The notes under the pieces were generated by a model. That model had not been told where the DNA came from. It did not search any database and was given only the letters and a program-made list of their open reading frames with translations. The position numbers were made by a program, and so were the translations under genes. A stretch of DNA of 64,000 bases. Source: Candidatus Aminicenantota bacterium (GTDB taxonomy: Bacteria; Acidobacteriota; Aminicenantia; Aminicenantales; UBA4085). Of this stretch, positions 46,365 to 57,113 are shown piece after piece. Positions within the stretch are counted from its first letter, which is position 1. Every line of letters begins with the position of its first letter. The stretch is from the NCBI GenBank assembly GCA_026393895.1, contig JAPKZG010000051.1:1-64000 (forward strand). Direction: 5' to 3'.

Positions 46365-49300
46365 TCCACCTCCTCGATCCGGCCTTGGTCCAGGTACGCC
46401 AGCAGGCCGCGGATCGGACGGCCGGGGATGATTTCCGCCATCAACTCGCGGTAGCGGCGGACCTGGGCCCGGTCGTCCTCGGCGAAGCGCGATTCCCGTC
46501 CGGAGGAGGATTCGCGCCCCGTCTTGAAATCGATGATCATCACAGCCTCGGGGTCGACGATGACGCGGTCCAGCCGGAAGACGTTTCCGGCCCCGTCGCA
46601 GATATCGAATTCCCGATGGACCCGGCGTCCGGGCCGGGGCTCGAACCAGGCCGTCGGAGCGGAATCGCCGAGCGCCCTGATCAGCAATTCGCCCGCATCT
46701 TCGGCAAAGCTCCTTTCAGCGGAGGACGGACGGATCCGGGACAGCGCCGCGGCGATCTCCGCCGGCCAGCCGGCGCGATTGTATTCGATTCCGGAGAGAA
46801 TCCGGTGAATCCATTCGCCGCGACGGATCCGGGCGGAATTCCGCGCTTCCCGCATACTCGCCGGGAGCTCGGACGAGCCGGTCCGGTGTTCGACCGGATG
46901 GGCGGGAAGGAAGGGCTCGTCCGGCCGCCGGGGCGAACCGGCCCGGCCGCGGGAAAACGTCCAGCGGGAAACGCCGGCCGCAATTTCCGGCGTTTGCCCT
47001 TCGTAGGGAAACACCGTTTCCAGAAGGTCGAAGGGGAACCGGTCCCGCTTTTTCCTGACGCCGACGATGTACAATTCATGCTGGGCCCGCGTCAAGGCGA
47101 CATAAAGCGCGTTGAGTTTATCCACCCATTCCCTGTCTTTTTGCTCCCGGTAAATCCTTTCGAGGACACCGTCCAATCCGGCCGTTTTTTTATTGATTTT
47201 ATAGACGTGAATCCGCGATTCCTCTTTTTCAAGATAGAAATCGCCGCCTCGAAAGTTTTCACCGTATAAAAGGCAGATCACGACCGGGATATCGGCCCCT
47301 TTCGCCTTGTGGATGCTCATGATTTTGACGGCGTCGATCTCACGGGGAACGTCGATCGTCCAATTTTCATCCGCGTCCTCTTCGGTTCCGCTGAACTCGA
47401 GGAATTCCCGAAGATCGTTCCGCCCTTCGCCTTCGAAACCCTTGATGGCTTCCAGAAGCTTGGTCAAGGCGGCTTCTTCCCTGGGGAACAGCCGGAACAC
47501 GTCGAACTCCCGGTAAATCCGGGTGACGAGGTCGTAAAGCGGCAGGTATCCGACGCTTTTAAAAAAGGGTTCAAAATATGCGTTCCAAATCAGAGGGCGG
47601 AGGCGGCGGAGGGCCGCGTAACAGGGACGGTTCCCTCTGCATTCTCGAAGAAATTCGCGGCGGGCGGGCCGATCGAATTTTTCGGGAAACCGGTCCTCGA
47701 GGGCCGTCAACAGATCGCCGAGCAAAAACTCGGCGAACGCCAGGTCGTCGGGAGGAGCATCGAGAAACCGGAGAAACGACAGGATTTCGCCTATGATTTT
47801 CCGACGGCGGATGTCCAGGCTGCTGAAAGGAATAAAAGGAATGTCCTTTTCGTTGAGCCAGGAGGCGGCCTGGACGACGTGATCATTCCGGTAGGCCAGG
47901 ACGGCGATGTCGGAATAACGCCAGCCGCGATCGTGAAGGCCGGCGATCAGATTTTGAATCTCGTTCTTTTCCGGCCGGTCGCCGTCTTCGGCCTCCGGCG
48001 AATCCCCGGCCGCCTCCTGTTCCGGGGCGTCGCCTCCGCGATCGGGACCGGCGGGATTATCCGCCGTTTCGTCCGGTTCGGCCCCGGTCTCCTGATTAAA
48101 AAGGATGTATTTTACAAACCCGAGGCCCTCCCGTTCCGGAAGGACTTTTTGCTTGAATTGATTGAGCCCGGAGAGGGCGGCCAGCCGGCCGTAATCGACC
48201 TTTTTCTCCTTTGCGTCCGCCCCGTCCGAAGCCTCGTCGGCGTTCGCTTTGAGGTTTAAAAACAAATCCTTGACGAATTTTAAAACCTGGCCGTCGCTCC
48301 GAAAGTTGACGTCCAGATCGCGGACGATCGTGTCCGCGGAACCGAAGCGGACGAGTCGATCCTCCAAATCCCGCATGATCCGGTAATCGGCGTCGCGGAA
48401 ACCGTAGATCGCCTGCTTGGCGTCGCCGACGAGGAACAGGCTCCCCCCCCGCCCCAGGGACTCGTCGATCAGCGGTTCAAGCGTCCCCCACTGGATGGGC
48501 GACGTGTCCTGGAACTCGTCGATCAGGTAATGATAAATGCGGTCGCCGAGCCGGAAATAGATGTCGGGCACGATCCCCTGCTCGACATAGCCGAAGAGCA
48601 TCCGGTAGATGTCGTCCAGGAAAAGGACGCCGCGGCGGCGCTTGGCGGAATCCAGCGCTGTCCCTTGCAGGGAACGGTACACCCGAAGATAAGGAAGAAA
48701 AAAATCCCGGGCATGGAAACGCGCATATTCGCCGACGAGTTTTTGAAGGCCGGTCCAGGCGTCAAGAATCCGGTCGAACGCCGCCGCGTCGTCGCCCCGG
48801 CCGGATTTTGGCTTGTTGACGGGATTCGATCCGTAGCTGAATTCGAGCAGATCGGAGAACCGGCCTTCGTCGATCGCCGGCATGATTTTTCGGGCGTAAT
48901 GACTGCGGGCGGACACTTTCAAGCCCGAGGCGTCGACGAGCCGCTTCAAGGCCCCGGCCGCGGCCGTGATTTTTTGACCGGCCGCCTTCCGCTCCCGGCC
49001 GCAATCGTCCAGAACGAGGTCGCCGGGTTGGGCCGCCAGTTTTTTCTGGAACATGTTCAGTTTCTCGAGAATTTTTGGAGTCGGGTCCCAGGGGAACCTC
49101 GATTTCCCTCCTTCCTGAAGGAGCAGATAATCCAGAATATCCCGGAACGCCGCCCCCTCCGGGCTTGCCGCTTTGACCCGGCGGAGAAACAGGGCGAAAG
49201 CGTAGTCGATCAGGTCCCGGGTTTGGAGGAGAATTTCATAATCGGGGCCGACGCCCAGGTCGACCGCCGACGCGCGGAAGACCATGGACGAAAAGCTGTC

Positions 49301-49651
49301 GATCGTATCCACCTGGAAATCGGTGTACCCGGATAGGATCCGCTCGATGGCCTCCTCGGCCCGCCGCGAGAGCTCGGCCGGGGTGATCCCGAGTTGTTTC
49401 AAGAGTTTTTCGGCTTTATCGCCTTCCCTCGAATATCCCTCCTTGAGCCAATCGAGGATCCGTTCCTTCATTTCCCGGGCGGCGTTCCGGGTGAAGGTGA
49501 TGGCCAGGATGTTGGGAAGCGCGCGGGGGACATCGTCGGACTCCCGGTCCTTGAGGAGAAATTCGGCAAACCGGAGGGAGAGAGCGTAGGTTTTACCCGA
49601 CCCGGCCGACGCCCGCATCAAAATGAATTCGGAACCCATCTCGTCCGCCAA
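46361..49651 (-). CDS. AddA-like UvrD/RecB-family helicase-exonuclease
   Basis: RASAGSGKTYALSLRFAEFLL; ITFTRNAAREMKERI; YHYLIDEFQDTSPIQWGTLEPLI; GDAKQAIYGFRDAD; ALYVALTRAQHELYIVG; LDRVIVDPEAVMIIDFKTG. Confidence 0.92.
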   Translation of the reverse strand: MADEMGSEFILMRASAGSGKTYALSLRFAEFLLKDRESDDVPRALPNILAITFTRNAAREMKERILDWLKEGYSREGDKAEKLLKQLGITPAELSRRAEEAIERILSGYTDFQVDTIDSFSSMVFRASAVDLGVGPDYEILLQTRDLIDYAFALFLRRVKAASPEGAAFRDILDYLLLQEGGKSRFPWDPTPKILEKLNMFQKKLAAQPGDLVLDDCGRERKAAGQKITAAAGALKRLVDASGLKVSARSHYARKIMPAIDEGRFSDLLEFSYGSNPVNKPKSGRGDDAAAFDRILDAWTGLQKLVGEYARFHARDFFLPYLRVYRSLQGTALDSAKRRRGVLFLDDIYRMLFGYVEQGIVPDIYFRLGDRIYHYLIDEFQDTSPIQWGTLEPLIDESLGRGGSLFLVGDAKQAIYGFRDADYRIMRDLEDRLVRFGSADTIVRDLDVNFRSDGQVLKFVKDLFLNLKANADEASDGADAKEKKVDYGRLAALSGLNQFKQKVLPEREGLGFVKYILFNQETGAEPDETADNPAGPDRGGDAPEQEAAGDSPEAEDGDRPEKNEIQNLIAGLHDRGWRYSDIAVLAYRNDHVVQAASWLNEKDIPFIPFSSLDIRRRKIIGEILSFLRFLDAPPDDLAFAEFLLGDLLTALEDRFPEKFDRPARREFLRECRGNRPCYAALRRLRPLIWNAYFEPFFKSVGYLPLYDLVTRIYREFDVFRLFPREEAALTKLLEAIKGFEGEGRNDLREFLEFSGTEEDADENWTIDVPREIDAVKIMSIHKAKGADIPVVICLLYGENFRGGDFYLEKEESRIHVYKINKKTAGLDGVLERIYREQKDREWVDKLNALYVALTRAQHELYIVGVRKKRDRFPFDLLETVFPYEGQTPEIAAGVSRWTFSRGRAGSPRRPDEPFLPAHPVEHRTGSSELPASMREARNSARIRRGEWIHRILSGIEYNRAGWPAEIAAALSRIRPSSAERSFAEDAGELLIRALGDSAPTAWFEPRPGRRVHREFDICDGAGNVFRLDRVIVDPEAVMIIDFKTGRESSSGRESRFAEDDRAQVRRYRELMAEIIPGRPIRGLLAYLDQGRIEEVE

Positions 49652-49826
49652 CGTACCACGCCCCCCGCGCGTCCGTCAACCGCCAGCCGACTTGTTTCCA
49701 TCCCCCCAAAAAAGCGAAAAATCCGGATCTCGGCTTCGTCGAGGGCGGGAAATCCTCCCGGCGCCCGTGAGAAAAAATCCGGGATCGTCCCGTTGATCCG
49801 TTTCCGGGTTCATGTACAATGATTCC

Positions 49827-51218
49827 ATGGAAACCGTTCGTTACGACGCGGCCGTCATCGGCGGCGGCGAGGCCGGAATCGCGGCCGCCGTCAAAGCGGC
49901 CGAACTCGGCGCGCGCGTCTGCCTGATCGAAAGCAGCTCCCAGCTCGGGGGCGCCTGCGTGGCCACGGGGACCCTTCCCAGCAAAACCTTCTCGATTTCG
50001 GCCGGAGTTTTTGAGAGCGTCAAGAAAGCCAAAAACTTCGGCGTTCGCATCGACGGTCCGATTTCCCTTGATTTCAAGGAGGTCGTCGGGAGCCGCAACA
50101 AGTTGATGAAATGCGACATCGGCGTCATCCATTCGCATCTCCGGACGCACAAGGTGGAATGGATCCAGGGATGGGCCGTCTTCCTCGCGCCGGACCGGCT
50201 CCGGGTGACCCGGACGGACGGGACCGCCGTGGAAATCGAAACCCCTCGGACGATCGTCGCCGCGGGTTCCCATCCCATTTCGCTCCCCGCCCTTCCCGTC
50301 GACGGAACGGCGGTCATCACCACGGATGAAATCGTCGCCCTGACCGAATGCCCGCGCCGCGTCGTCATCATCGGAGCGGGCATCATCGGTTGCGAATACG
50401 CTTTCATTTTCCGAACCTTCGGCGCGGATGTGACCTTGATCGAGAAAACCGCCCACGCCCTTCTCGGGCAGGACAAGGACGTCGTCGCCGCGATCGAAAA
50501 GGAATTGAAACGGCGCGGGGCCGCCCTTCGTTTCGCAACGACGGTCGTGTCGTGCGCCGCAAAACCCGAAGGCGGCCGGATTGTGACGATCGAAGGCGGG
50601 ACGGCGTTTGAAGCCGACCTTGTTCTGACCTGTATCGGCCGGAGGCCCTCGACCGAACGTCTCGGGCTCGAAGCGGCGGGCGTCGCCCTCGGGGGGCGCG
50701 GCGAGATCATCGTCGATGAATGCCTGGAAACGACCGCATCGGGGATTTTCGCCGCCGGGGATGTGATCGGCCGGAGGATGCAATCCTCCACGGCCATCCT
50801 CGAAGGCGCGGTAGCCGCCGAAAACGCCATGGGCGGTTCCCGGACGATCGACGAACGTTTCGTCCCGGGCGGGATTTACACCCAACCTGAAATCGGCTCG
50901 GTCGGCCTGACCGAGGACGAAGCCATAGAGAACGAAATCCCCCACATCGTCGGCGTGTGCGGCTACGCCGCCCTGGTCAAGGCCTGCAGCCTCCAGACAT
51001 TCAACCCGGGATTCATCAAGATGCTGTTCGACCCGTCGTCCCACAAGCTGATCGGAGCTCACATCCTCGGCGCGGAATCGGCCGAACTCATCCACAACCT
51101 TGTCATCGCGATGCGGACCGGGGCGACCGCCGAGGATTTCATCTACTCGATCTACCACCACCCGAGTTTGTCGGAAGGCTTCCGGGACGCCGCCCGCGAC
51201 GCCGTGTCAAAGATGTGA
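49827..51218 (+). CDS. SthA/dihydrolipoamide dehydrogenase-like pyridine nucleotide-disulfide oxidoreductase
   Basis: AAVIGGGEAGIAAAVKAAELGARVCLIESSSQLGGACVATGTLPSKTF. Second redox Cys replaced by Thr, as in SthA. RVVIIGAGIIGCEYAFIF; FAAGDVIG. Confidence 0.85.
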   Translation: METVRYDAAVIGGGEAGIAAAVKAAELGARVCLIESSSQLGGACVATGTLPSKTFSISAGVFESVKKAKNFGVRIDGPISLDFKEVVGSRNKLMKCDIGVIHSHLRTHKVEWIQGWAVFLAPDRLRVTRTDGTAVEIETPRTIVAAGSHPISLPALPVDGTAVITTDEIVALTECPRRVVIIGAGIIGCEYAFIFRTFGADVTLIEKTAHALLGQDKDVVAAIEKELKRRGAALRFATTVVSCAAKPEGGRIVTIEGGTAFEADLVLTCIGRRPSTERLGLEAAGVALGGRGEIIVDECLETTASGIFAAGDVIGRRMQSSTAILEGAVAAENAMGGSRTIDERFVPGGIYTQPEIGSVGLTEDEAIENEIPHIVGVCGYAALVKACSLQTFNPGFIKMLFDPSSHKLIGAHILGAESAELIHNLVIAMRTGATAEDFIYSIYHHPSLSEGFRDAARDAVSKM

Positions 51219-51438
51219 CGGGAGGGGCCGGAGGCCCTGATCTTCCCAAATTCCGCGTCTTTTCGCGGCCGGACTCATCTTCGAAAAGAGGGCCTTCTGC
51301 ACGCGTTCGCGGCGCTTTATGCCCTCGCCTTGCTCGGGGTCGTTGCTTTCGGCCGATTCTGACGGTGGTCGTCCCGTGAAGGCTCCACAACGGGAAAGAA
51401 AATTGATTGTCGAAAGAAGAGATCGCTTGGGCGTGATT

Positions 51439-53496
51439 CTACTTTTTCGGGGTCTTCACGTACGCGTCAAACCACGCCAGATACCGTCCCAGACGATCAT
51501 GAATGTAACTGGGCCGCGTTAACAAATGGTACTGCCCCGGATAGACCACCAGCTGCGTGGGGACTCCGAGCGTTCTCAGCGCCTGGTACATCTGCTCGCC
51601 GCCGATGATCGGCACATTGAAGTCTTTTTCGCCGCCCATGAACAACGTGGGCGTGTGTATCCGATCGGCGTGAAAGAACGCATAGGACACGTTCACCCAC
51701 GCCTCCGGATTGCGCCACGGAGGCCCGAGTTCGTTGTCATATTGCAGAACATACTCGTCGCCGCCGTACATCGAAATCTGGTTTGAGCTCCCGGCGCCGC
51801 TGACGGCCGCCTTGAAGCGCGGATCCGTCGCGATCGTGTAATTGGTCAGGATTCCGCCGTAGCTCCAGCCGCCGAGGCCGAGCCGGTCCGGGTCGGCGAC
51901 GCCCTTCCGCACGGCGTCGTCCACCCCCGCGAGCAGATCGGCGACTTCTTTATTCCCCCAATCGGCAAAAATGCTCTTCGTGAACTCGGCGCCGCGGCCG
52001 CTGCCGCCGCGATAGTTGATCGCCAAAACGACATAGCCGTGGGCGGCAAAAAATTGCCGTTCCAGCTGCAGCGGATACAGACCGAACGTCAGCGCGTGGT
52101 CGTCCTGCATATTCGGGCCGCCGTGAATCCACAGGAGCGTGGGATACGTCTTCCCTTCCTCGTACGACGGCGGTTTCACCATCATTCCGTGGATTTCCGT
52201 GCCGTCCTTGCTCCGGAAGCTCATGTCTTCGACGGCGCCCAGCCGCAATTCGGCGAGCAAGGCGTCGTTGTGGACGGTCAGCTTTCGGAGCTTTCCGTTC
52301 TCGAGAGCGTAGATTTCCGTCGCCGACGTGTCGGTCGCCGCCGTGACGGCCGTATGCCCACCGCCGCTGGAGATTTCGCTGAGGACGGCGCCGCTCTCGT
52401 TCACCCGCTCGACGTTTCCGCCGCCGACGGCGACTTTCGCCAAATAGGTCCGCTGGTCGTCTTCCACCAGAAACGTCAGGGCGGAACCGTCCAGCGTGAA
52501 TTCTGCCTGTGTCACGCCGCGGTCGAGGGCGGCGGTGAGGACGCGCGGCTCGCCGCCCGCGGCCGGCACGACGGCCAGCCGCTCCTGGCTATAGGCATAG
52601 TACTTCGGCTCGAAACCCTGGATAAACGCGAGCGTCCGACCGTCCGGGCTCCAGACCAGCCGCTGCCGGTCCGGGCTATATACGGTCAGCAGCTTGCGCG
52701 GCACGGCCCCGGCGCGCGCTTCGATGATAAAGATGTCTCTCGTTCCGGTCCGATCGGGATCTTCCGCATGGTTGCTGATAAACGCGAGCTGCGCCCCGTC
52801 GGGCGACCAGGCCGGATCGCTCTCATCAAAATTCTTTTCGCCGGTCAGCGCTTCCAACTTCTTGCTCTCAACGTCAAACAGATAAAGATGATCGCGGGAC
52901 GAAGCGGTGAGATAACCGTCGACGTCCCGTTTGAAGAAATATCGTTCAATGACGATCGGCTTCGGAGCCTTGGCCTTGGAATCCTGGGCTTCGCCCGGGT
53001 CGTCGTCGCCGTCCCGCATGACCAGGGCGAGGCGCTTGCCGTCCGGCGACCATTCGTAGTCGCTAATGTCGCCTTTGACGCTCGTCAGCCGGCGCGCTTC
53101 GCCGCCGCGCCGATCGAGCAGCCAGATCTGCGCCTTGCCTTCGGCGGGGCGCGCGGAAAGAAACGCCAGATATTTCCCGTCCGGACTCCAGCGCGGCGTG
53201 GTATCCGTGTCCGGCCCGAAGGTGACCTGCAGATTTTGCGCGCCCTCCCAGTCGACCATCCAGACGGCGCTTCGCAGCTTGTCGGCCTCCCGGTCCATAC
53301 CGGTGACGGTATAGGCGATCCACCGGCCCTCCGGCGAAACCTGCGGATCGGTAATCTCCTGCAGGCGATACACATCGTCGGCCGCAAGCAGACGTTTCTC
53401 CGGAGCCTGGGCAAAGGGAGAAGCGACGCAAAGCCAGAGACAAATGCCGATCAGAACGATTCTGGACAAGATCATTTTTACCCGCTGAATGTTCAT
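51439..53496 (-). CDS. Secreted S9-family prolyl oligopeptidase-like peptidase
   Basis: WSPDGK beta-propeller repeats. GLGGWSYGGILTNY nucleophile. GGEKDFNVPIIGGEQMYQAL. C-terminal QYHLL. Confidence 0.9.
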   Translation of the reverse strand: MNIQRVKMILSRIVLIGICLWLCVASPFAQAPEKRLLAADDVYRLQEITDPQVSPEGRWIAYTVTGMDREADKLRSAVWMVDWEGAQNLQVTFGPDTDTTPRWSPDGKYLAFLSARPAEGKAQIWLLDRRGGEARRLTSVKGDISDYEWSPDGKRLALVMRDGDDDPGEAQDSKAKAPKPIVIERYFFKRDVDGYLTASSRDHLYLFDVESKKLEALTGEKNFDESDPAWSPDGAQLAFISNHAEDPDRTGTRDIFIIEARAGAVPRKLLTVYSPDRQRLVWSPDGRTLAFIQGFEPKYYAYSQERLAVVPAAGGEPRVLTAALDRGVTQAEFTLDGSALTFLVEDDQRTYLAKVAVGGGNVERVNESGAVLSEISSGGGHTAVTAATDTSATEIYALENGKLRKLTVHNDALLAELRLGAVEDMSFRSKDGTEIHGMMVKPPSYEEGKTYPTLLWIHGGPNMQDDHALTFGLYPLQLERQFFAAHGYVVLAINYRGGSGRGAEFTKSIFADWGNKEVADLLAGVDDAVRKGVADPDRLGLGGWSYGGILTNYTIATDPRFKAAVSGAGSSNQISMYGGDEYVLQYDNELGPPWRNPEAWVNVSYAFFHADRIHTPTLFMGGEKDFNVPIIGGEQMYQALRTLGVPTQLVVYPGQYHLLTRPSYIHDRLGRYLAWFDAYVKTPKK

Positions 53497-53970
53497 GCGT
53501 AAGGCACCTTTTTCCGGATTAATCGTCAAAGACGATAAAACACCATTTGAATGACTGTCAAGTCGCCGGAAGCCTACGAAGCCGCGCTCGTCGAGCTGCT
53601 CCGGATTTCCCGCCCGGAAGGACGAATTGCCTTCTAGACCCTGTTCGTCCCCCGTTCGATACCGGCCGCAATGGCCGGCCGCCTTTCTCCGGTTTTCCCG
53701 GCCGGCGAAATATCTCCGGCCTATCGGACATGGACGCTGTTTGAAGATTTTCAGGCCTGGAAAATTCTTTGATTTTTTATTCCAGCAAGCCCATAGGAAG
53801 AGGTTTTTCCGGCCGACCGCATCGGGAAAATGCCCCCTAGCCCCCCCGCCGGGAGGCGGAGTCCGCTTCGCCGGGGCCGGTCGAACGGCCCATCGGGTTT
53901 GACGAATCCGAACATCCCGTATTACTATAGAGTCGCGTTTCCGGAAGACGCGCCCCGTTCGGGTGTTGCC

Positions 53971-54318
53971 ATGTTGACCCTGAGAGAGATGCTGGTCGTG
54001 GTGGGGGGAGAATTATTGACGCCGGGACTGGATCTCGACGCCGGTTGCTCGAAGATCTTCGCCTCCGATCTGATGAGCGATGTCCTGGCCTTCTCCGAGC
54101 CGGGATCGATCCTGATGACGGGATTGGTCAACCCCCACGTCGTCCGCACCGCCTGCCTGGTTGACGCCATGGCCATCATCATCGTCCAGGGAAAGCGCCC
54201 GAACGCCGACGTCGTGGACGAGGCCGCGGCCAAGAAGCTGCCCATCATCGCCACGGGCTGTTCCATGTTCGAGGCCTGCTCGAGGATCTCCCGATCCCTT
54301 CCCGGAGACCGGCCATGA
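53971..54318 (+). CDS. DRTGG-domain protein
   Basis: GCSKIFASDLMSDVLAFSEPGSILMTGLVNPHVVRTACLVDAMAIIIVQGKRPNADVVDEAAAKKLPIIATGCSMFEA. Resembles the DRTGG domain at 56026-56367. Confidence 0.75.
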   Translation: MLTLREMLVVVGGELLTPGLDLDAGCSKIFASDLMSDVLAFSEPGSILMTGLVNPHVVRTACLVDAMAIIIVQGKRPNADVVDEAAAKKLPIIATGCSMFEACSRISRSLPGDRP

Positions 54319-54758
54319 CCGAAGCCGTTTCATTCCAGCAGGAGTTCAAGGTCAAAGGCGGGGATTTTTCTCGCGGCGGAGAAGCGTCCTGCGAGATCAA
54401 GAATCTCCTCCGCGACCTGGGGTTGGACCCCCAGCTCGTGCGCCGGGCCGCCATCGCTTGCTATGAGGCGGAGATGAACATCATCATGTACGCCTGGCAG
54501 GGCCAGCTGGACCTTCTGGTCACCCCGCATCGCATTCGGATTATTGCCGAGGACAAGGGCCCCGGGATCGCCGACATCAAGCAAGCCATGCGCGAGGGCT
54601 ATTCCACGGCCACGCCCGAGATGCGCGAGCTGGGCTTCGGGGCGGGCATGGGTCTGGCCAACATCAAGAAGAACACCGACACCTTCCGGATCACGTCCAA
54701 GGTGGGACGCGGAACGCGGCTGGAGCTCACGATCAAAACGAACGGACGGAAAGCATGA
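54315..54758 (+). CDS. RsbW-like HATPase_c ATP-binding protein
   Basis: ACYEAEMNIIMYAWQGQ (N-box), EDKGPGIADIKQAM (G1), GFGAGMGLANIKKNTD (G2). Confidence 0.85.
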   Translation: MTEAVSFQQEFKVKGGDFSRGGEASCEIKNLLRDLGLDPQLVRRAAIACYEAEMNIIMYAWQGQLDLLVTPHRIRIIAEDKGPGIADIKQAMREGYSTATPEMRELGFGAGMGLANIKKNTDTFRITSKVGRGTRLELTIKTNGRKA

Positions 54759-56029
54759 ACAAAGAGAATCGACACCCCCTGCATATCAACACCAAGAAAT
54801 GCGTCGGATGCGTCCACTGCATGACATCCTGTCCCACCAAGGCCATCCGCATCAGGGACGGCAAGGCCCGGATTATCGGCGAATTCTGCATCGACTGCGG
54901 GGAGTGCCTGCGGTTCTGCCCCCAGGACGCCATCGACTCCCACACCACGTCCTTCTCCGACCTGAACGCCTTCAAGTACAAGGTTGCCATCCCGGCCACG
55001 GTCCTCTACGGGCAGTTCGACAACGCCACGCTTCCCAACGAGATCCTCTTCGCCCTGCGCCGGGTCGGGTTCGACTCGATCTATGAGCTGAGCACGATCT
55101 GCGAGCTCAACAGCGCGGCCACGGAGAAGTTTCTCAACAGCCATCCCCGGCCGCGGCCTTTCATCGCTTCGACCTGCCCCGTCGTCGTGCGCCTCATCCA
55201 GCGGCGCTACCCCACCCTGATCGATCTCATCGTTCCCATCGAGCCGCCGCGGGAGATCGCGGCCAAGATCCTGAGGGCCAACCTGCCCCGGGTGCTGAAG
55301 GTCAAACCGTCCGATATCGGCATTATCCACATCACGCCCTGCCCGGCCAAAATGGTCTCGATCAACTACCCCGTGTCGATGGAAAAATCCTACCTGGACG
55401 GGGCCATCTCCATCCGTGACATCTACAAACCGGTCCTGCAGGCGCTCCGTCAGAGCAAGGACGAGGCGATCATGTCCCGCCTTTTCCCAGAAACCATCTT
55501 CAGCGGCCTCGGCCTGGGCACGGCCCTCTCCGGAGGGGAAACCCGCGGGTTGAAGAATCGCCGAACGGTGGCCGTATCCGGGATCCAGGACACGATACGC
55601 GTCCTGAACCAGGTCGAGATGGGGATGCTCCGGGACGTAGACCTGCTCGAGTGCATGGTCTGCCCGGACGGCTGCGTGGGGGGGCCGCTGGCCGTGGAGA
55701 ATCGCTTCATGGCCAAGAGCCGCATCCTGCGCCTGGTGAGCCTCCTGGGTGAGCGGTCCGTGGTCGACGACTCGGATACGAACGCCTTGTACCAGAAGAA
55801 TTTCATGTCCTTTACCCACTCCCTCAAGCCGGTCAAGGCCACGCCTCTTGACGCCGACCCGGTCCGGGCCATCCAGAAGGCCAAGCACCGGAACAGGATC
55901 ATCAAACAGTTGCCGGGCAAGGATTGCGGGGCCTGTGGCGCTCCGGATTGCCGGACCCTGGCCGACGACATCATCCGCGGCCTGGCTTTGCTCACCGACT
56001 GCCCGTTCATGATGAAGGAGAAGAAATGA
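54755..56029 (+). CDS. [FeFe]-hydrogenase-like (HydS/HsfB type) iron-sulfur protein
   Basis: N-terminal CVGCVHCMTSCPTKAI/CIDCGECLRFCPQDAI. H-cluster-like STCPVVVRLIQRRYP, ITPCPAKM, ECMVCPDGCVGGPLAVENR. C-terminal KDCGACGAPDCRTLADDI. Confidence 0.88.
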   Translation: MNKENRHPLHINTKKCVGCVHCMTSCPTKAIRIRDGKARIIGEFCIDCGECLRFCPQDAIDSHTTSFSDLNAFKYKVAIPATVLYGQFDNATLPNEILFALRRVGFDSIYELSTICELNSAATEKFLNSHPRPRPFIASTCPVVVRLIQRRYPTLIDLIVPIEPPREIAAKILRANLPRVLKVKPSDIGIIHITPCPAKMVSINYPVSMEKSYLDGAISIRDIYKPVLQALRQSKDEAIMSRLFPETIFSGLGLGTALSGGETRGLKNRRTVAVSGIQDTIRVLNQVEMGMLRDVDLLECMVCPDGCVGGPLAVENRFMAKSRILRLVSLLGERSVVDDSDTNALYQKNFMSFTHSLKPVKATPLDADPVRAIQKAKHRNRIIKQLPGKDCGACGAPDCRTLADDIIRGLALLTDCPFMMKEKK

Positions 56030-56367
56030 AACTCGCCGAAGTCATCAAACGGCTCGACCTGAAGGTCTTCGCGGGAGCGAAGGATCTGACCCGAACGGTC
56101 GGCGGCGGCTACGCCGGCGACCTGCTGAGCGACGTCATGGCCCACGGCCAGAAGGATCATCTGTGGGTCACCGTCCAGGTCCACCCCAACATCATCGCCG
56201 TGGCGGTGCTCAAGGAGTTGGCCGGCATCGTCTTGGTCAACGGCCGCGAACCGGCCCCCGAAACCGCCGAAAAAGCCAAGGAGAAGGGCGTGCCCCTCAT
56301 CGGGACCCGGCTGAGCGCCTATGAGTTCGCCGGAAGGCTGTACGGAATGGGCATTAAAAGGGAATGA
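56026..56367 (+). CDS. DRTGG-domain protein
   Basis: KLAEVIKRLDLKVFAGAKDLTRTVGGGYAGDLLSDVMAHGQKDHLWVTVQVHPNIIAVAVLKELAGIVLVNGREP. Confidence 0.8.
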   Translation: MKLAEVIKRLDLKVFAGAKDLTRTVGGGYAGDLLSDVMAHGQKDHLWVTVQVHPNIIAVAVLKELAGIVLVNGREPAPETAEKAKEKGVPLIGTRLSAYEFAGRLYGMGIKRE

Positions 56368-57113
56368 GGACGCTCAGGCGTTTCAAGGCCGACCTCCACA
56401 TCCACACCTGCCTTTCGCCCTGCGGTGAACTGACGATCTACCCCCGCAAGATCATCGGCCGCGCCCTAGAGGAGGGCCTGGCCATGGTGGCCATCACCGA
56501 CCACAATTCCGGGGAGAACGCCGCGGCCGTCCAGGAGGCCGCCCGGGGGACGACCCTCACCGTTTTTCCGGGCATGGAGATTACGTCCGAAGAAGAGGTC
56601 CACATCCTGGCCGTTTTCGAAACCATGGATGACCTCCTCCCCGTCCAGAGCGAGATCTTCCGGAAACTCCCCGGCGAACCGCTGCCGGATTCAATCGTCA
56701 AGGACCAGGTCCTCGTCAATGCCCAGGATGAGGTCACGGGCTTCAGTCCGCACTGTCTCATCGGCGCGGCGCGGATGAGCGTTCCGGAGGTCGTGAGCCT
56801 CGTCCACGGCGCGGGCGGCTTAGCCATCGCCGCCCACATCGATCGGGAGGCGTTCAGCCTGATTTTTCAGCTGGGATTCCTCCCCGCGGACCTCCCTCTC
56901 GACGGCCTGGAAATCTCTCCGCACATGACCGTTCCCCTGGCCCGGGCCGCCTATGCCTCCTGCGCCCATCTCCCGATGGTCCGCTTCTCCGACGCCCATA
57001 AGCCCGACGACATCGGCCGCCCGTTCACCGAATTCCTCCTCGCCTCCCCCGCCCTGAGCGAAATCCGGATGGCCCTCCGCGACAGCGAGGGACGGAGGGT
57101 CATCCCGTCATGA
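56364..57113 (+). CDS. PHP-domain metal-dependent phosphoesterase
   Basis: KADLHIHTCLSPCGE; MVAITDHNSGENAAAV; FPGMEITSEEEVHILAVFE; SDAHKPDDIG. Confidence 0.9.
   Translation: MRTLRRFKADLHIHTCLSPCGELTIYPRKIIGRALEEGLAMVAITDHNSGENAAAVQEAARGTTLTVFPGMEITSEEEVHILAVFETMDDLLPVQSEIFRKLPGEPLPDSIVKDQVLVNAQDEVTGFSPHCLIGAARMSVPEVVSLVHGAGGLAIAAHIDREAFSLIFQLGFLPADLPLDGLEISPHMTVPLARAAYASCAHLPMVRFSDAHKPDDIGRPFTEFLLASPALSEIRMALRDSEGRRVIPS

Noticed and set aside
43440-49651. Considered as a novel defence helicase-nuclease pair
   Set aside because: Motifs and order fit an ordinary AddAB-type recombination complex.
49827-51218. Missing second redox Cys (GTLPSK) considered as an inactivated dihydrolipoamide dehydrogenase
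   Set aside because: SthA-type transhydrogenases naturally have GTIPSK, so this is an expected subfamily feature.
53547-53640. 28-aa ORF MTVKSPEAYEAALVELLRISRPEGRIAF
   Set aside because: Too short to assign; at most a relic.
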